Positions 1 to 8,087 of a stretch of DNA of 39,532 nucleotides are shown piece after piece. The notes beneath the pieces are model-generated. The model was not told the DNA's origin. It saw only the letters and a list, made by a program, of their open reading frames with translations, and made no database searches. Source of the stretch: Chloroflexota bacterium (lineage in GTDB: Bacteria > Chloroflexota > Anaerolineae > CG2-30-64-16); the NCBI GenBank assembly GCA_016876015.1, contig VGOD01000024.1:1-39532 (forward strand), read 5' to 3'. Positions within the stretch are counted from its first letter, which is position 1. Each line of letters begins with the position of its first letter. The position numbers were made by a program, and so were the translations under genes.

Positions 1-83
1 GCGACCAGGGCGATGATCAGGCCATACTCCGCCATGCCCTGACCTTCCTCACGATTCATCCAGGCCATCAGTTGAGACAACAT
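1..83 (-). CDS. Flp/Fap-type pilin, 5' part only
   Basis: The first 27 codons of a Flp-family (type IVb) pilin, running off the left edge. The visible peptide contains the residues EEGQGMAEYGLIIALV, the conserved Flp pattern: a prepilin-peptidase-like site followed by a Glu-Tyr pair and the start of the hydrophobic helix that assembles into the pilus core. A strong AGGAGG lies 8 bases before the ATG. It is divergent from the TadA/CpaF ATPase gene, which fits a tad (tight adherence) locus. The C-terminus cannot be seen. Confidence 0.85.
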   Translation of the reverse strand, partial: MLSQLMAWMNREEGQGMAEYGLIIALV

Positions 84-181
84 TGCGAAATCCTCCTATT
101 GAGTTTGGGTGGTGGGTGGGTTGTTTGCACGGAAGCCCGTGCGGGCGTTGGTTGCTGACTGCACTTCGTTCATCTGCCCGC

Positions 182-210
182 AGAATACAACAGCCTCCGG
201 GCATTTTCAA
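182..210 (-). promoter_or_regulatory. Candidate sigma70 promoter for the Flp pilin gene
   Basis: On the minus strand, TTGAAA (205-210) and TATTCT (182-187) are separated by exactly 17 bases. The predicted start of transcription is about 90 bases before the pilin ATG. The rest of the 84-367 intergenic interval shows a small GCACGG/CCGTGC hairpin near 127-142 and no gene; no convincing promoter for the rightward ATPase gene was found. Confidence 0.4.
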
Positions 211-367
211 TAGGACCAATAGCCCATAATTTCAACGTCGGCCTCGCGATCTCTGTACATCGCCACACTCAAGACCCGCAGTAGGTCCAAAGACCTATGG
301 TCACAGCAGCCCTTCGCACGTACAATGCAAGCGCAATTCGAGCCATCGCCCTTTTGAGGAAAGTGAG

Positions 368-1792
368 ATGTCCATCTTTCTGCGCACGCCACAAGCTGTC
401 GAAGTATCACCGCCCCCCAGGCGGGCAGAACCAGCCCCGCCGACCAAGCCGCCGGAGGGCATGTTGGGCATGGGACGCGCCGCGGCGCGCTCCACCAATC
501 TGAACGATGAGCCGTACCTGACGATCCGCAAGAAGGTGCACACGCGGCTGCTGGCCACGATGAACCTGGCGTCAGACGCGCCAGATTCGGGACGCGTGCG
601 CCAGGAGATCACCGCGCTCTACAACCAGGTGTTGACCGAAGAGAAGATGCTGATCGGCCGCGCCGAGCGCGACGAGCTGCTCGAGCAGATCATCGCCGAA
701 ATCCTGGGCTACGGGCCAATCCAGCCGCTGCTGAGCGATCCCTCCGTCAACGAGGTGATGGTCAACGGACCCAAGGAAGTGTACATCGAGCGTAAGGGCA
801 AGATCGAACGCGCGGCCGTGGAGTTCCTGGACGACGATCACGTCCTGCGCATCATCCAGCGCATCGTCTCGCCGCTAGGCCGGCGCATTGATGAGAGCTC
901 GCCGATGGTGGACGCTCGCCTGCCCGATGGTTCGCGCGTCAACGCCATCATCCCGCCGCTGGCGCTGAACGGCCCCACGATCACCATCCGCAAGTTCTCC
1001 AAGATCCCGCTCAGCGTCAATGACCTGATGCGCAACGGCACGTTCGACGAACGGTTCGTGGCGTTCATGAAGGCGGCCATCCTCGGCCGGCTGAACATCA
1101 TCATTTCCGGCGGCACCGGATCCGGCAAGACCACGACGCTGAACCTGCTTTCCGGCTTCATCCCCAGCGACGAGCGCATCCTCACGATCGAGGATGCCGC
1201 AGAGCTGCAACTGCGGCAAGAGCACGTGGTCCGACTGGAATCGCGGCCAGCCAACATCGAGGGCAAGGGCCAGATCACCATCCGCAACCTGGTGGTGAAC
1301 GCCCTGCGCATGCGACCCGACCGCATCGTCGTCGGCGAGGTGCGCTCAGCCGAGGCGCTGGACATGCTTCAGGCCATGAACACCGGCCATGACGGGTCGC
1401 TGACGACTTTGCACTCCAATGGCCCGCGTGATACACTGAGGCGTCTGGAGACGATGGTGCTGATGGCCGGCATGGACCTGCCGCTGCGCGCCATCCGCGA
1501 ACAGATCGCCAGCGCCTTGCACCTGATCGTCCACCAGGAGCGGCTGCGCGATGGCAGCCGGCACATCACCTACGTCACCGAAGTCCAGGGCATGGAAGGG
1601 GACACGATCGTCATGCAGGATATCTTCACCTTCCAACAGTACGGCGTCAAGGACGGCAGGATCACCGGCGCGTTGGAGCCGACCGGCGTGCGGCCAAAGT
1701 TCTCGGAGCGGCTGGAGGCCGCCGGCGCGGCGCTGCCGGCCGACATCTTCGCGCCGAGCGCCAGAGGCGGACGCCAGCCGCGGCACTGGTGA
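368..1792 (+). CDS. cpaF: TadA/CpaF-family pilus assembly ATPase
   Basis: A 474-residue secretion ATPase of the TadA/CpaF (GspE/VirB11-like) family. It would sit on the cytoplasmic side of the Tad apparatus and power Flp pilus assembly. After a variable, proline-rich N-terminus (about 1-45), the helical N-terminal domain contains ILGYGPIQPLLSDPSVNEVMVNG, typical of CpaF. The Walker A motif GGTGSGKT is at residues 248-255, followed by the acidic TIEDAAEL segment, the Walker B region around VVGEVRSAEALDML, and the His box NTGHDGSLTTLHSN. Length is normal for the family. The ATG at 368 has a GAGGA about 8 bases upstream. The divergent pilin gene supports the assignment; whether it is named tadA or cpaF is a matter of convention. 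Confidence 0.95.
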   Translation: MSIFLRTPQAVEVSPPPRRAEPAPPTKPPEGMLGMGRAAARSTNLNDEPYLTIRKKVHTRLLATMNLASDAPDSGRVRQEITALYNQVLTEEKMLIGRAERDELLEQIIAEILGYGPIQPLLSDPSVNEVMVNGPKEVYIERKGKIERAAVEFLDDDHVLRIIQRIVSPLGRRIDESSPMVDARLPDGSRVNAIIPPLALNGPTITIRKFSKIPLSVNDLMRNGTFDERFVAFMKAAILGRLNIIISGGTGSGKTTTLNLLSGFIPSDERILTIEDAAELQLRQEHVVRLESRPANIEGKGQITIRNLVVNALRMRPDRIVVGEVRSAEALDMLQAMNTGHDGSLTTLHSNGPRDTLRRLETMVLMAGMDLPLRAIREQIASALHLIVHQERLRDGSRHITYVTEVQGMEGDTIVMQDIFTFQQYGVKDGRITGALEPTGVRPKFSERLEAAGAALPADIFAPSARGGRQPRHW

Positions 1793-1847
1793 CCTGTGCA
1801 GGAGCCGATGCAAGTCCCCCTGTCACCTTGTCACTTCAGGACAACCG

Positions 1848-2195
1848 ATGCGAGCAATAGACCTTGACCGCGGGAGCGAGGTTGTGACCAGGGGGCGCAT
1901 GGCCAAAACCTTCTGGGCCAGGCTGGCCGGCCTGTTGGGAACCCCGCCCCTGCAGCCCGGCGAAGGGCTGCTGCTGGAGCCGTGCAACAGCATCCACATG
2001 TTTTTCATGACCTATCCGATTGACGCCATCTACCTGGATGGGGACAACGTCGTGCTGCGCATCGCGCCGCGCCTGGCGCCGTGGCGCATCGGACCGACAG
2101 TGCGCCGCGGCCGTCGCGTGCTCGAGCTGCCGGCCGGCCAGGCGGACCGATGCGGGGTGCAGGTCGGCGATCGCTTTGTCTTCGCCGAGGCATGA
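1848..2195 (+). CDS. DUF192 family protein
   Basis: A small protein of 115 residues matching the DUF192 (UPF0127) family: the run GLLLEPCNSIHMFFMTYPID and the downstream pattern of an aspartate, a hydrophobic strand and VLELPAG are characteristic. The family has a compact beta fold and no settled function; some members follow tad genes or are exported. No signal peptide is visible here. The start at 1848 was chosen because homologous-looking sequence begins just after it; the reading frame is open upstream, so a longer start is possible. It lies 55 bases after the pilus ATPase gene in the same direction and probably shares its transcript. Confidence 0.75.
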   Translation: MRAIDLDRGSEVVTRGRMAKTFWARLAGLLGTPPLQPGEGLLLEPCNSIHMFFMTYPIDAIYLDGDNVVLRIAPRLAPWRIGPTVRRGRRVLELPAGQADRCGVQVGDRFVFAEA

Positions 2196-2219
2196 TCTCC
2201 CGCGTCCGAAGGGACTCAT

Positions 2220-4058
2220 GTGAGGGGTAATACCATAGCGCGGCTCCGGCGCTGCGTGCGCGGCCGCTTGACGCTAGAAGATCTCTGGCTCTGCCTGCCG
2301 GTTTTGGGCTTGCTGATCATCCTCGATCTCTCCCTGGTGCGGCCCTACGACTTCTGGTGGCACCTGGCCGCGGGTCAGATCGTCGCCGAGAGCGGCGCGA
2401 TCCCCGCGGTTGATCCCTTCAGCTTCACCCGCGGGGGCCAGCCCTGGACCGACCAGGCCTGGTTGGCGCAGGTCATCCTCTACGCCCTCTACCGGCCCAA
2501 AGCGAGTCTGGGTCTCTTGAGCGGCTTGCCCCTGGTGATCTTCGTTCACGCGCTGGCAGTGACGGCCGGCTACACGCTGGTGATGCTGGCTGCCCTGCGG
2601 GCGGCCGATGGCCAGAGCCGGCCGGCCAGCCTGGCGACGCTGCTGGCAGCCGCGGTGAGTGTGTTCAACTGGAACGTGCGACCGCAGACCGCCTCGTTCC
2701 TGCTGTTCGGCGCGGTGGTGTGGGCCCTGGAAACGCATCGGACCGGACGCGGCTGGGCGATGTGGGTCTTGCCGCCGGTCTTCGCTCTGTGGGCGAATCT
2801 ACACGGCGGCTTCATGTTCGGCGCGCTCCTGGTCGGCATCTATGTCGTGACGCGACTGGTCGAAGACCTCGCTGGCGCGCGCCGTGTGGCTGCGGCGACC
2901 GCCCAGGCGCTGGCCGCGGCGACGGTATCGGCGCTGGCGTTGGTCCTGACGCCATTCGGTCTGCTCGGCAGCGTGCGCTACATCCTGGGGCTGGGGCAAA
3001 GCCGCGCGGTGCAGGACTTCGTGCTGGAATGGATGCCGCTGAGCGTGCGCACGCTCGACGGCCAGATCTTCCTGGTCGTCGTCATCCTGCTCCTGGCGCT
3101 CGCCTACATCCGCCGGCCCGCGATGCCGGCCTATCTCCCCGTGGCGCTGGTCATCTTCGCCAGCCTCAGCCTCTACACACGACGCGCCGAGCCGTGGTTC
3201 GGCATGGTCGCCGCCCCGGCCTTCGCGCTCCTGTTGGCCCCAGCGAGACGATCGGGCAGTTCGACAACGCCTGAAGACGCGCGAAGCGCCGCGAACTCCC
3301 AGGCAGCGGCGCGTCCTCCGCATCAGGACGACTCTGCAGTTGCCGATGCCGCGGCCGGCGCCAGCCTGCCCCCTGGCCTGTCGGCCAGGACAGGCTGGCT
3401 GCGCTACGCAGGCCAGGGTGCGCAGCCTCCCGGTGGGACGGCGAGCGAAAAACAGGTGGGCTGGAATAGAGGCTTTAGCCAGTTTGGTGGTCGGCGGCAG
3501 AAACCGGCTGAGCCTACAAGGAGGCTTCGCACAGCCTCGAGACCAGAGCGGTGGGCCATTTTCAGGACAGCGGGCCCGGCCGGCCAGCGCGACAAACCTG
3601 CGCTCAACTACGCGGTTCTGGGCCTGTTACTCCTGCTGGCGTTCGCCAGCCTGCCGTGGCTGCGGCTGGCCATGCCGTTCCCTCCCCACTGGCGCAGCTA
3701 CATCGCCCTGGCCGAAACGCCGATCGCCGCGACAGAACGGCTATGCGCGCTCGACGACGACATCCGCGTCTTCAACGACATGGGCTATGGCAGCTATCTG
3801 ATTTGGGCGTGCCCGCGCGTGCCGGTGTTCATTGACACGCGCATCGAGGTCTATCCGAGTGCGATGTGGCGCGAGTACTTTCTGGTGAGCGATGGCCAGT
3901 TCGGGTGGGAGGCGGCGCTGGCCAGGCATAACGTCAATGCGATCCTGGCGAACAAGGAGCGACAACGGATGCTCACGCTGGCGGCGAAGGCATCGAACGC
4001 CTGGAAAGTCGTATATGAGGACGCGCACAGCGCCCTTCTGCTGCGCAGCGAGCCATAG
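2220..4058 (+). CDS. Polytopic membrane protein, GT-C glycosyltransferase-like
   Basis: A 612-residue integral membrane protein of unknown substrate. The N-terminal part has LVRPYDFWWHLAAGQIV and later PFSF and PWTDQAWL, a D-x-W-W-H pattern seen in GT-C-like membrane proteins. About eight or more hydrophobic helices lie between residues 20 and 340, with further helices after residue 455, and the C-terminal soluble part contains MGYGSYLIWACPRVPVFIDTR. Residues about 340-455 are low-complexity and arginine/proline-rich and look unlike the rest: they coincide with an interspersed repeat (3456-3571) that reads through in frame. GTG at 2220 is the only plausible near start, since the ATG two bases earlier is followed at once by TGA. 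The sugar or lipid substrate cannot be inferred. Confidence 0.7.
   Translation: MRGNTIARLRRCVRGRLTLEDLWLCLPVLGLLIILDLSLVRPYDFWWHLAAGQIVAESGAIPAVDPFSFTRGGQPWTDQAWLAQVILYALYRPKASLGLLSGLPLVIFVHALAVTAGYTLVMLAALRAADGQSRPASLATLLAAAVSVFNWNVRPQTASFLLFGAVVWALETHRTGRGWAMWVLPPVFALWANLHGGFMFGALLVGIYVVTRLVEDLAGARRVAAATAQALAAATVSALALVLTPFGLLGSVRYILGLGQSRAVQDFVLEWMPLSVRTLDGQIFLVVVILLLALAYIRRPAMPAYLPVALVIFASLSLYTRRAEPWFGMVAAPAFALLLAPARRSGSSTTPEDARSAANSQAAARPPHQDDSAVADAAAGASLPPGLSARTGWLRYAGQGAQPPGGTASEKQVGWNRGFSQFGGRRQKPAEPTRRLRTASRPERWAIFRTAGPAGQRDKPALNYAVLGLLLLLAFASLPWLRLAMPFPPHWRSYIALAETPIAATERLCALDDDIRVFNDMGYGSYLIWACPRVPVFIDTRIEVYPSAMWREYFLVSDGQFGWEAALARHNVNAILANKERQRMLTLAAKASNAWKVVYEDAHSALLLRSEP
3456..3571 (+). 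repeat. Interspersed structured repeat, copy 1 (inside a reading frame)
   Basis: About 115 bases closely matching 11829-11943. Both contain GAGGCTTTAGCC, TTTGGTGGTCGGCGGCAGAAA, AGGAGGCTTCGCACAGCCTC and ATTTTCAGGACA. Internal hairpins are GAGGCT/AGCCTC, and a longer pairing of AGGCTTTAGCC with the GGCTGAGCCT segment. This copy lies inside the 612-residue membrane protein gene without breaking its frame. Confidence 0.8.
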
Positions 4059-4072
4059 GCCAGGGCCGCGCC

Positions 4073-5407
4073 ATGGCTGACGCAGCACAACGGCTGGCCC
4101 GTTTCCTCGGCCCCAAACGTCTCGGCTATGCCTGGATCGCTGGCGCCACACTCTGGATCGGTTGGCTGATCAGCGTCTCGTTGGGGTCGGGCAACGTGGA
4201 CCTGGCCGGCCAGGTGATCGGTACCGACTACCTGGAATTCTACGCGGCCGGCCTCACCGTGCGGCTGGGAGAAAGCGAGCGGCTCTACGACGTGGCCTAT
4301 CAGAGCCAGCTTCAGCAAACGGTCATCGGCCCCCGGCTCAAAGTCTACTACGGCTTCATCACCCCTCCGTTCTTCGCCTGGGTCTTTGCCCCACTTTCGC
4401 TGCTGCCCTACGTGCCGAGCTTTGCGGTTTGGAGCCTGCTCGGCCTGCTGGGGCTGTGGCTCAGCTTGCGATTGCTTGGCGCGGCGCAGCCGCGGCGGGT
4501 CCTCCTGTGGTCGCTGACCTGGTTCCCGGTCTTCGCGACGATCAGCTACGGGCAGAACAGCCTGTTGAGCCTGATGCTGTTGAGCCTGACCTGGCGGCTG
4601 TGGCGCCGCGGGCATTCCTGGCCAGCCGGCCTGGTCGCCAGCCTGCTGCTCTACAAGCCGCAACTGCTGCTGGGGGTGGGTCTGCTGTGGCTGCTGGAGG
4701 CGATTGCCCCCCACCAGGCGCCAGGCGCCAGTGCGGATGAAAACGTAGCGCAAGATGGCATCTTGCGGCACGCTCCGGCGATTTTCAGGACACTCCCCCG
4801 CCGACCCGCGCTGACCGCGCTGCTGGGCCTGGCGGCCGGCGGAGGAGCGCTGTTCGCACTCTCTGTTTTGGGGATGCCAGAGGCCAGCCGGGCCTACTGG
4901 GAGTTTGCGCGCACGGTGCTGCCGAATCTCCCGGCCTGGCAGGAGTTCCCGCTGTGGAATCTGCACACCGTCTGGGGTTTTTGGCGGCTGCTGCTGCCCG
5001 CCGCGGCTCGGTGGGCCGACGTGCTGCACTGGTCGTTCGCTATCGCGGGCGTAGTAGGCTTCGTGGTGTTTTGGCGCAGGCAGCGCGGGCGGCCAGCCCT
5101 GCTCTACGCAGCCGCGATCGGACTGACGCTGTGGGCGACGCCGCACGCGATGATCTACGACTGGACGCTGCTGCTGATCCCGGCCGTGACGCTCTGGCAG
5201 GAAGCGCCCGCCCAAAGGGATCGCTGGAAGATCCTGTTCGTTGCGATTTGGATCGCTTCCTTCGTCAGCGGGCCGCTGACCCATGCGCAGTTGCGCTGGC
5301 TGCCGGTCGCGGTGCAGATCAGCGCGCCGACCCTGCTGATCGCGCTCGGCCTGGCCTGGCGCTGGGTTATCAGGTCAAACCAGCCGGCGGCGCCTCATAC
5401 TGCTTGA
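4073..5407 (+). CDS. GT87/DUF2029-type membrane glycosyltransferase
   Basis: A 444-residue polytopic protein with the layout of the DUF2029 (GT87) family, membrane mannosyltransferase-like enzymes that use a polyprenyl-phosphate sugar donor. Seen here: a first helix near residues 18-36, then the acidic loop TDYLEFYAAG (the Asp is the usual catalytic candidate), YDVAYQ, YGFITPPFFAWVFAPL, ISYGQNSLLSLMLL and SLLLYKPQLLLGVG, all typical of the family. Eight to ten helices are visible. Residues about 223-241 (DENVAQDGILRHAPAIFR) are unlike the family and derive from a palindromic repeat. It starts 15 bases after the preceding membrane protein gene, so the two are likely cotranscribed. Its 3' end overlaps the convergent DUF362 gene by 38 bases. 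Confidence 0.75.
   Translation: MADAAQRLARFLGPKRLGYAWIAGATLWIGWLISVSLGSGNVDLAGQVIGTDYLEFYAAGLTVRLGESERLYDVAYQSQLQQTVIGPRLKVYYGFITPPFFAWVFAPLSLLPYVPSFAVWSLLGLLGLWLSLRLLGAAQPRRVLLWSLTWFPVFATISYGQNSLLSLMLLSLTWRLWRRGHSWPAGLVASLLLYKPQLLLGVGLLWLLEAIAPHQAPGASADENVAQDGILRHAPAIFRTLPRRPALTALLGLAAGGGALFALSVLGMPEASRAYWEFARTVLPNLPAWQEFPLWNLHTVWGFWRLLLPAAARWADVLHWSFAIAGVVGFVVFWRRQRGRPALLYAAAIGLTLWATPHAMIYDWTLLLIPAVTLWQEAPAQRDRWKILFVAIWIASFVSGPLTHAQLRWLPVAVQISAPTLLIALGLAWRWVIRSNQPAAPHTA
4741..4793 (+). repeat. Palindromic repeat inserted in frame in a coding region
   Basis: The core 4749-4767 is a perfect palindrome (CGCAAGATG, one base, CATCTTGCG). It is preceded by GTAG, as in the 13931-13969 copy, and followed by ATTTTCAGGACA, the same tail that ends the 3456 and 11829 repeats. 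It is translated as part of the GT87-type protein and keeps the frame open. Confidence 0.75.
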
Positions 5408-6401
5408 ACAGCCGTTCGCGTGACTCGCCACGCGTCTCGATGCGCTCGATCTGCCCCACGCCGGCCCAGCCGGCCAGCCACAGATAGCCAACCCGCTCCA
5501 CGGGCAGCCCCATCAGTTGGGTGCAGGTCGCATCCACCGCCACGGGGTCCGCGCCGACCGCCAGCAGTCCGTGGGAGACCGCGGGGCCAAACAGCGGCCC
5601 GTCCCCCTCCATTCCCACGATGCCATCCACCACTGCGGCCATCGGCCGGACGAGCTGATAGAGGCCCAGGATGCTCAGCGGCAGACTGTTGATGTGCAAC
5701 ATGTTCTTGGGCCAGCCGTAGCGCGCGCCCGGCACGATGCCGAAGAGGTTCTTCAGGCTGAGCGAGACGCCGGCCCAGTGATGCGTCTTGAGCTTGGGCA
5801 CCGAGACGATCAGCTCAGCCTCGCGCACGTGCCGCGGCAGCCAGATCGTCTTCTGGTTGGCGAACCAGCCATCACGAATCGGAACAGGTCGTGGGTCATC
5901 ATAGTTCAGATCCACAAAGCGGATTTTGCGTCGCGCCAGCTCGGCCGCCCAGCCGGCCGCTTCGACCGCGGGCCATGCCTCGCGGCGGAAGCCAGGCCCA
6001 TCTCCCACCACCACCTCACCCGCGCCTAGCTCTTGCAGCAGATCCAGCACCGCAGCCAACACCGGGGCCGCAGTGGTCGTCGGATGACCCTCGATCACAT
6101 CAATCAGATTGGGCTTGACCAGCACGCGTTTCCCAGCCACATCGGGCATCGCCGCGCTGCGCCAGAGCTCGCGCAGAACGCCTGACACGTCATCGCCATA
6201 GGTGGGGCATTGGCCCAACGCGACGACCGCCGGCCGGCCGGTCAACCGCTGCGTCTGGCCGCGCACAAGCCAGCGCAGATAGTTGACATAGCCGATCCGG
6301 CGGGCCACGCGCTCATAGGCTGCGGCCGCGACCCCCAGGCCAGCGAACGCAGCCAGGCGCAGGAAGGTGCGACGGCTCAGGCGAAAGGTGGGTTTGGTCA
6401 T
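5370..6401 (-). CDS. DUF362 domain protein with Tat signal
   Basis: A 343-residue protein. The N-terminus LSRRTFLRLAAFAGLGVAAAA is a twin-arginine (Tat) signal, so it should be exported folded, or membrane-anchored. The rest is a DUF362 domain: KRVLVKPNLIDVIEGHPTTT, VVVGDGPG, ELIVSVPKLKTHHWAGVSLSLKNLFG and the late VDATCTQLMG segment. DUF362 proteins often carry a ferredoxin domain, but no CxxCxxC cluster is present here. The reaction is not known. It follows the terpene-cyclase-fold gene by 23 bases and is probably in one operon with it. No clear Shine-Dalgarno site precedes the ATG; that spot is occupied by a GTCAGGAGTC-type repeat. Confidence 0.85.
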   Translation of the reverse strand: MTKPTFRLSRRTFLRLAAFAGLGVAAAAYERVARRIGYVNYLRWLVRGQTQRLTGRPAVVALGQCPTYGDDVSGVLRELWRSAAMPDVAGKRVLVKPNLIDVIEGHPTTTAAPVLAAVLDLLQELGAGEVVVGDGPGFRREAWPAVEAAGWAAELARRKIRFVDLNYDDPRPVPIRDGWFANQKTIWLPRHVREAELIVSVPKLKTHHWAGVSLSLKNLFGIVPGARYGWPKNMLHINSLPLSILGLYQLVRPMAAVVDGIVGMEGDGPLFGPAVSHGLLAVGADPVAVDATCTQLMGLPVERVGYLWLAGWAGVGQIERIETRGESRERLFKQYEAPPAGLT

Positions 6402-6407
6402 GGGCAG

Positions 6408-6450
6408 GAGACAGGCATCAGGCGTCAGGTGTCAGGAGTCAGAAGTCGAG
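6408..6450. repeat. GTCAGGAGTC-type short tandem repeat
   Basis: A degenerate run of CAGGCGTCAGGTGTCAGGAGTCAGAAGTC units between the two minus-strand genes. It supplies the last codons of the upstream gene (ending SRLLTPDT). Related sequence in opposite orientation (GTGACTCCTGACCCCTGTCTCC) occurs at about 38528-38553 inside the SpoIIE-like gene. Confidence 0.7.
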
Positions 6451-7360
6451 AGCCGATAGGAAGATGGCCGCGGGCGGCGACGGCTGCGGGCCGGGTGAGC
6501 GCGGCGATGGCGGTATGGTAGGGGTTGGCGTTCCAACTCCCATCGGAACGCTGCATGGCGCGCAAGCGTTCGGCGGCGGCCGGGTCGTCGTTGCCCACCG
6601 CGGCCAGCGCCAACAGGCCCCACGCCAGGGCGAGCGCGCCGCCATCGCGGTGCATCTCGTCGCGCAGAATCTGGAGATCGGCGTCACGGATCGCCTGCGG
6701 CGAGACGCGCTGCAAAGCCAGGAGCGCCCACGCCGTAGGATGGCTGCGCGGAGGCAGATCGCCGCCCAGCATGACCGGGTTGCCGAAATTCCATCCGCCG
6801 CCTCGACAACGCCGATCCTGCAGATAGCGGCTGGCCTCGTCCAATCGGGCTGCGGCTGCGGCCGTCGTCTCCGCGGCGCTCAGCGCGAGCATCGCCAGGG
6901 CCGTCGGCTCGATCCAGGTCGCCTCGCCGGGTCGCCACGGCCAACCGCTCAAGGTCGGATCAACCGCCAGCTTCTGCCGCATCTCGTTTTGCAGCCTATC
7001 GTCCACGACCCGGAGCGCCTTCACCGCCATCAGCCAGGCCACGCCGCGCTGCACGGCCGCCGCATAGCCGGCCTCAGACACGCGGGCGGCGTCTGTACGC
7101 ATCAAGGCCAACACGCCCCAGGCGGTGGTCCAGCCGCTCTCAGGATCGTCACGCGCCAGACCCCAGCCGCCGTCTGCATGTTGGGCCGCAGCCAGCCAGG
7201 CCAGGCCGCGCTGCCTGACAGCGGCCGCGGGATTGTGTCGCGCCAGGGCCAGCACGACCGCGGCCGTGGCTTCGACCGTCGAGGACTCGCCGGCCCCGTA
7301 GCCCCAACCGCCGTCAGCGTTCTGCGCGCGCGCCAGAAACGCCAGGTCAAGTCCATTCAT
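6425..7360 (-). CDS. Squalene/hopene cyclase-fold repeat protein
   Basis: A 311-residue protein built from alpha/alpha-barrel repeats of the prenyltransferase / squalene-hopene cyclase type. Repeated motifs are QNADGGWGYG, QHADGGWGLA, a Gly-Gly-Gly-Trp-Asn variant (CRGGGWNFG) and QRSDGSWNANP, each followed by TA-x-AVLAL-like helices. True squalene-hopene cyclases are about 630 residues with a DxDD acid motif; this protein is half that and lacks DxDD, so it is unlikely to cyclise squalene and may be a binding protein. It has no signal peptide, while its operon partner DUF362 is exported. The last few residues come from a short repeat. A predicted promoter lies almost at its start codon. Confidence 0.75.
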   Translation of the reverse strand: MNGLDLAFLARAQNADGGWGYGAGESSTVEATAAVVLALARHNPAAAVRQRGLAWLAAAQHADGGWGLARDDPESGWTTAWGVLALMRTDAARVSEAGYAAAVQRGVAWLMAVKALRVVDDRLQNEMRQKLAVDPTLSGWPWRPGEATWIEPTALAMLALSAAETTAAAAARLDEASRYLQDRRCRGGGWNFGNPVMLGGDLPPRSHPTAWALLALQRVSPQAIRDADLQILRDEMHRDGGALALAWGLLALAAVGNDDPAAAERLRAMQRSDGSWNANPYHTAIAALTRPAAVAARGHLPIGSRLLTPDT

Positions 7361-7369
7361 CGCCGCCCT

Positions 7370-7399
7370 ATTCTAGCACAGGCCAGGCCCGGCAGACAA
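7370..7399 (-). promoter_or_regulatory. Candidate promoter giving a very short leader
   Basis: On the minus strand TTGTCT (7394-7399), 18 bases, then TAGAAT (7370-7375). Transcription would begin near 7363, about three bases before the ATG at 7360, implying a leaderless or nearly leaderless message. Only a weak GGGCGG could serve as a ribosome site, and it lies within the promoter. Confidence 0.45.
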
Positions 7400-7429
7400 A
7401 CGCGCTTTGGAGATAGTACCCAAAGACTA

Positions 7430-7458
7430 TTGCATTCAGGGGAGAAACGAGCGATACT
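7430..7458 (+). promoter_or_regulatory. Weak candidate promoter for the small secreted protein
   Basis: TTGCAT (7430-7435), 17 bases, then GATACT (7453-7458). The -10 is imperfect. It is placed sensibly for the gene starting at 7511. Confidence 0.3.
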
Positions 7459-7510
7459 GGGGACGCTGATAGCAATCATGGGCTGTGTCTCACACACAAG
7501 GGAGGTGCGT

Positions 7511-7900
7511 ATGAAGAGGTTTCTGGTCGTGATTGTCCTGGTGGGAGTGCTGGCGCTGGCGACAGCCGCAGTGGCTTCGGCTGGCTTCACCTGGTGCCTA
7601 TCGGATCCGAACATCAAACTGCCGGACGGCGGCGGTGTGGCGCATCTGTTGGTATTGGTTCCAGAGCAATACAAGGATGTTGGCGTTACCCTGGACGTTT
7701 GGGCGCCGGCGGGTTCGCGAGTCGTGTCTACGCCTGGCCAGGTAGCGGTGAGCGTCAATCTTTATGAAGGCGGCGCGAATCAGATCACCGCGCAGGTAGC
7801 GGCCGGCTTCCCCGTCAGGCTCGAAGTGAAGTATCGGGGCGACAGGTTGGGGGTATACGAGTTCGAGAACGGCAGCGGCACAGCGGAGTGGAGCTGGTAG
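7511..7900 (+). CDS. Small secreted protein of unknown function
   Basis: A 129-residue protein with a clear Sec signal peptide: MKRFLVVIVLVGVLALATAA then VASAG, with likely cleavage after ASA near residue 24. The mature part is about 105 residues, beta-rich in appearance, and contains a single early Cys (FTWCLSDPNIKL). It ends in SGTAEWSW. No family was recognised. GGAGG at 7501-7505 fixes the ATG at 7511; the frame is open further upstream but that part does not look coding. A good hairpin terminator follows, so it is probably a single-gene unit. Confidence 0.75.
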   Translation: MKRFLVVIVLVGVLALATAAVASAGFTWCLSDPNIKLPDGGGVAHLLVLVPEQYKDVGVTLDVWAPAGSRVVSTPGQVAVSVNLYEGGANQITAQVAAGFPVRLEVKYRGDRLGVYEFENGSGTAEWSW

Positions 7901-7996
7901 GTCGGCTCCCCTCGCCAGCGGGGGTGTGCTTCAGAAGGGAGGGATGGCTATCGAGAGCAACCCGATCGGCCTTACACGCTTGAGTGAGTGTCTCTG

Positions 7997-8029
7997 ACAA
8001 GGCGAAGGTTCCCCAGACCTTCGCCTTGT
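7997..8029 (+). terminator. Strong hairpin, probable intrinsic terminator
   Basis: A perfect 13-base-pair stem (7997-8009 with 8017-8029; arm ACAAGGCGAAGGT) and a 7-base loop, followed by TTGTATAAT. The tail is only weakly T-rich. TATAAT at 8032-8037 could serve as the -10 of the histidine kinase gene starting at 8088, but no good -35 was seen at the right distance. Confidence 0.7.
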
Positions 8030-8087
8030 TGTATAATGGGCCAGGCGCACATGCGCCTGCACGATATACGCAGCGCCGAGGTCAAGC

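Noticed and set aside
1800-1846. A further copy of the TTTTCAGGACA-ended repeat (ACTTCAGGACAACC).
   Set aside because: Only about 10 bases match and no hairpin or body of the element is present.
6425-7360. Squalene-hopene cyclase.
   Set aside because: It is half the required length and has no DxDD catalytic motif; only the repeat fold is shared.
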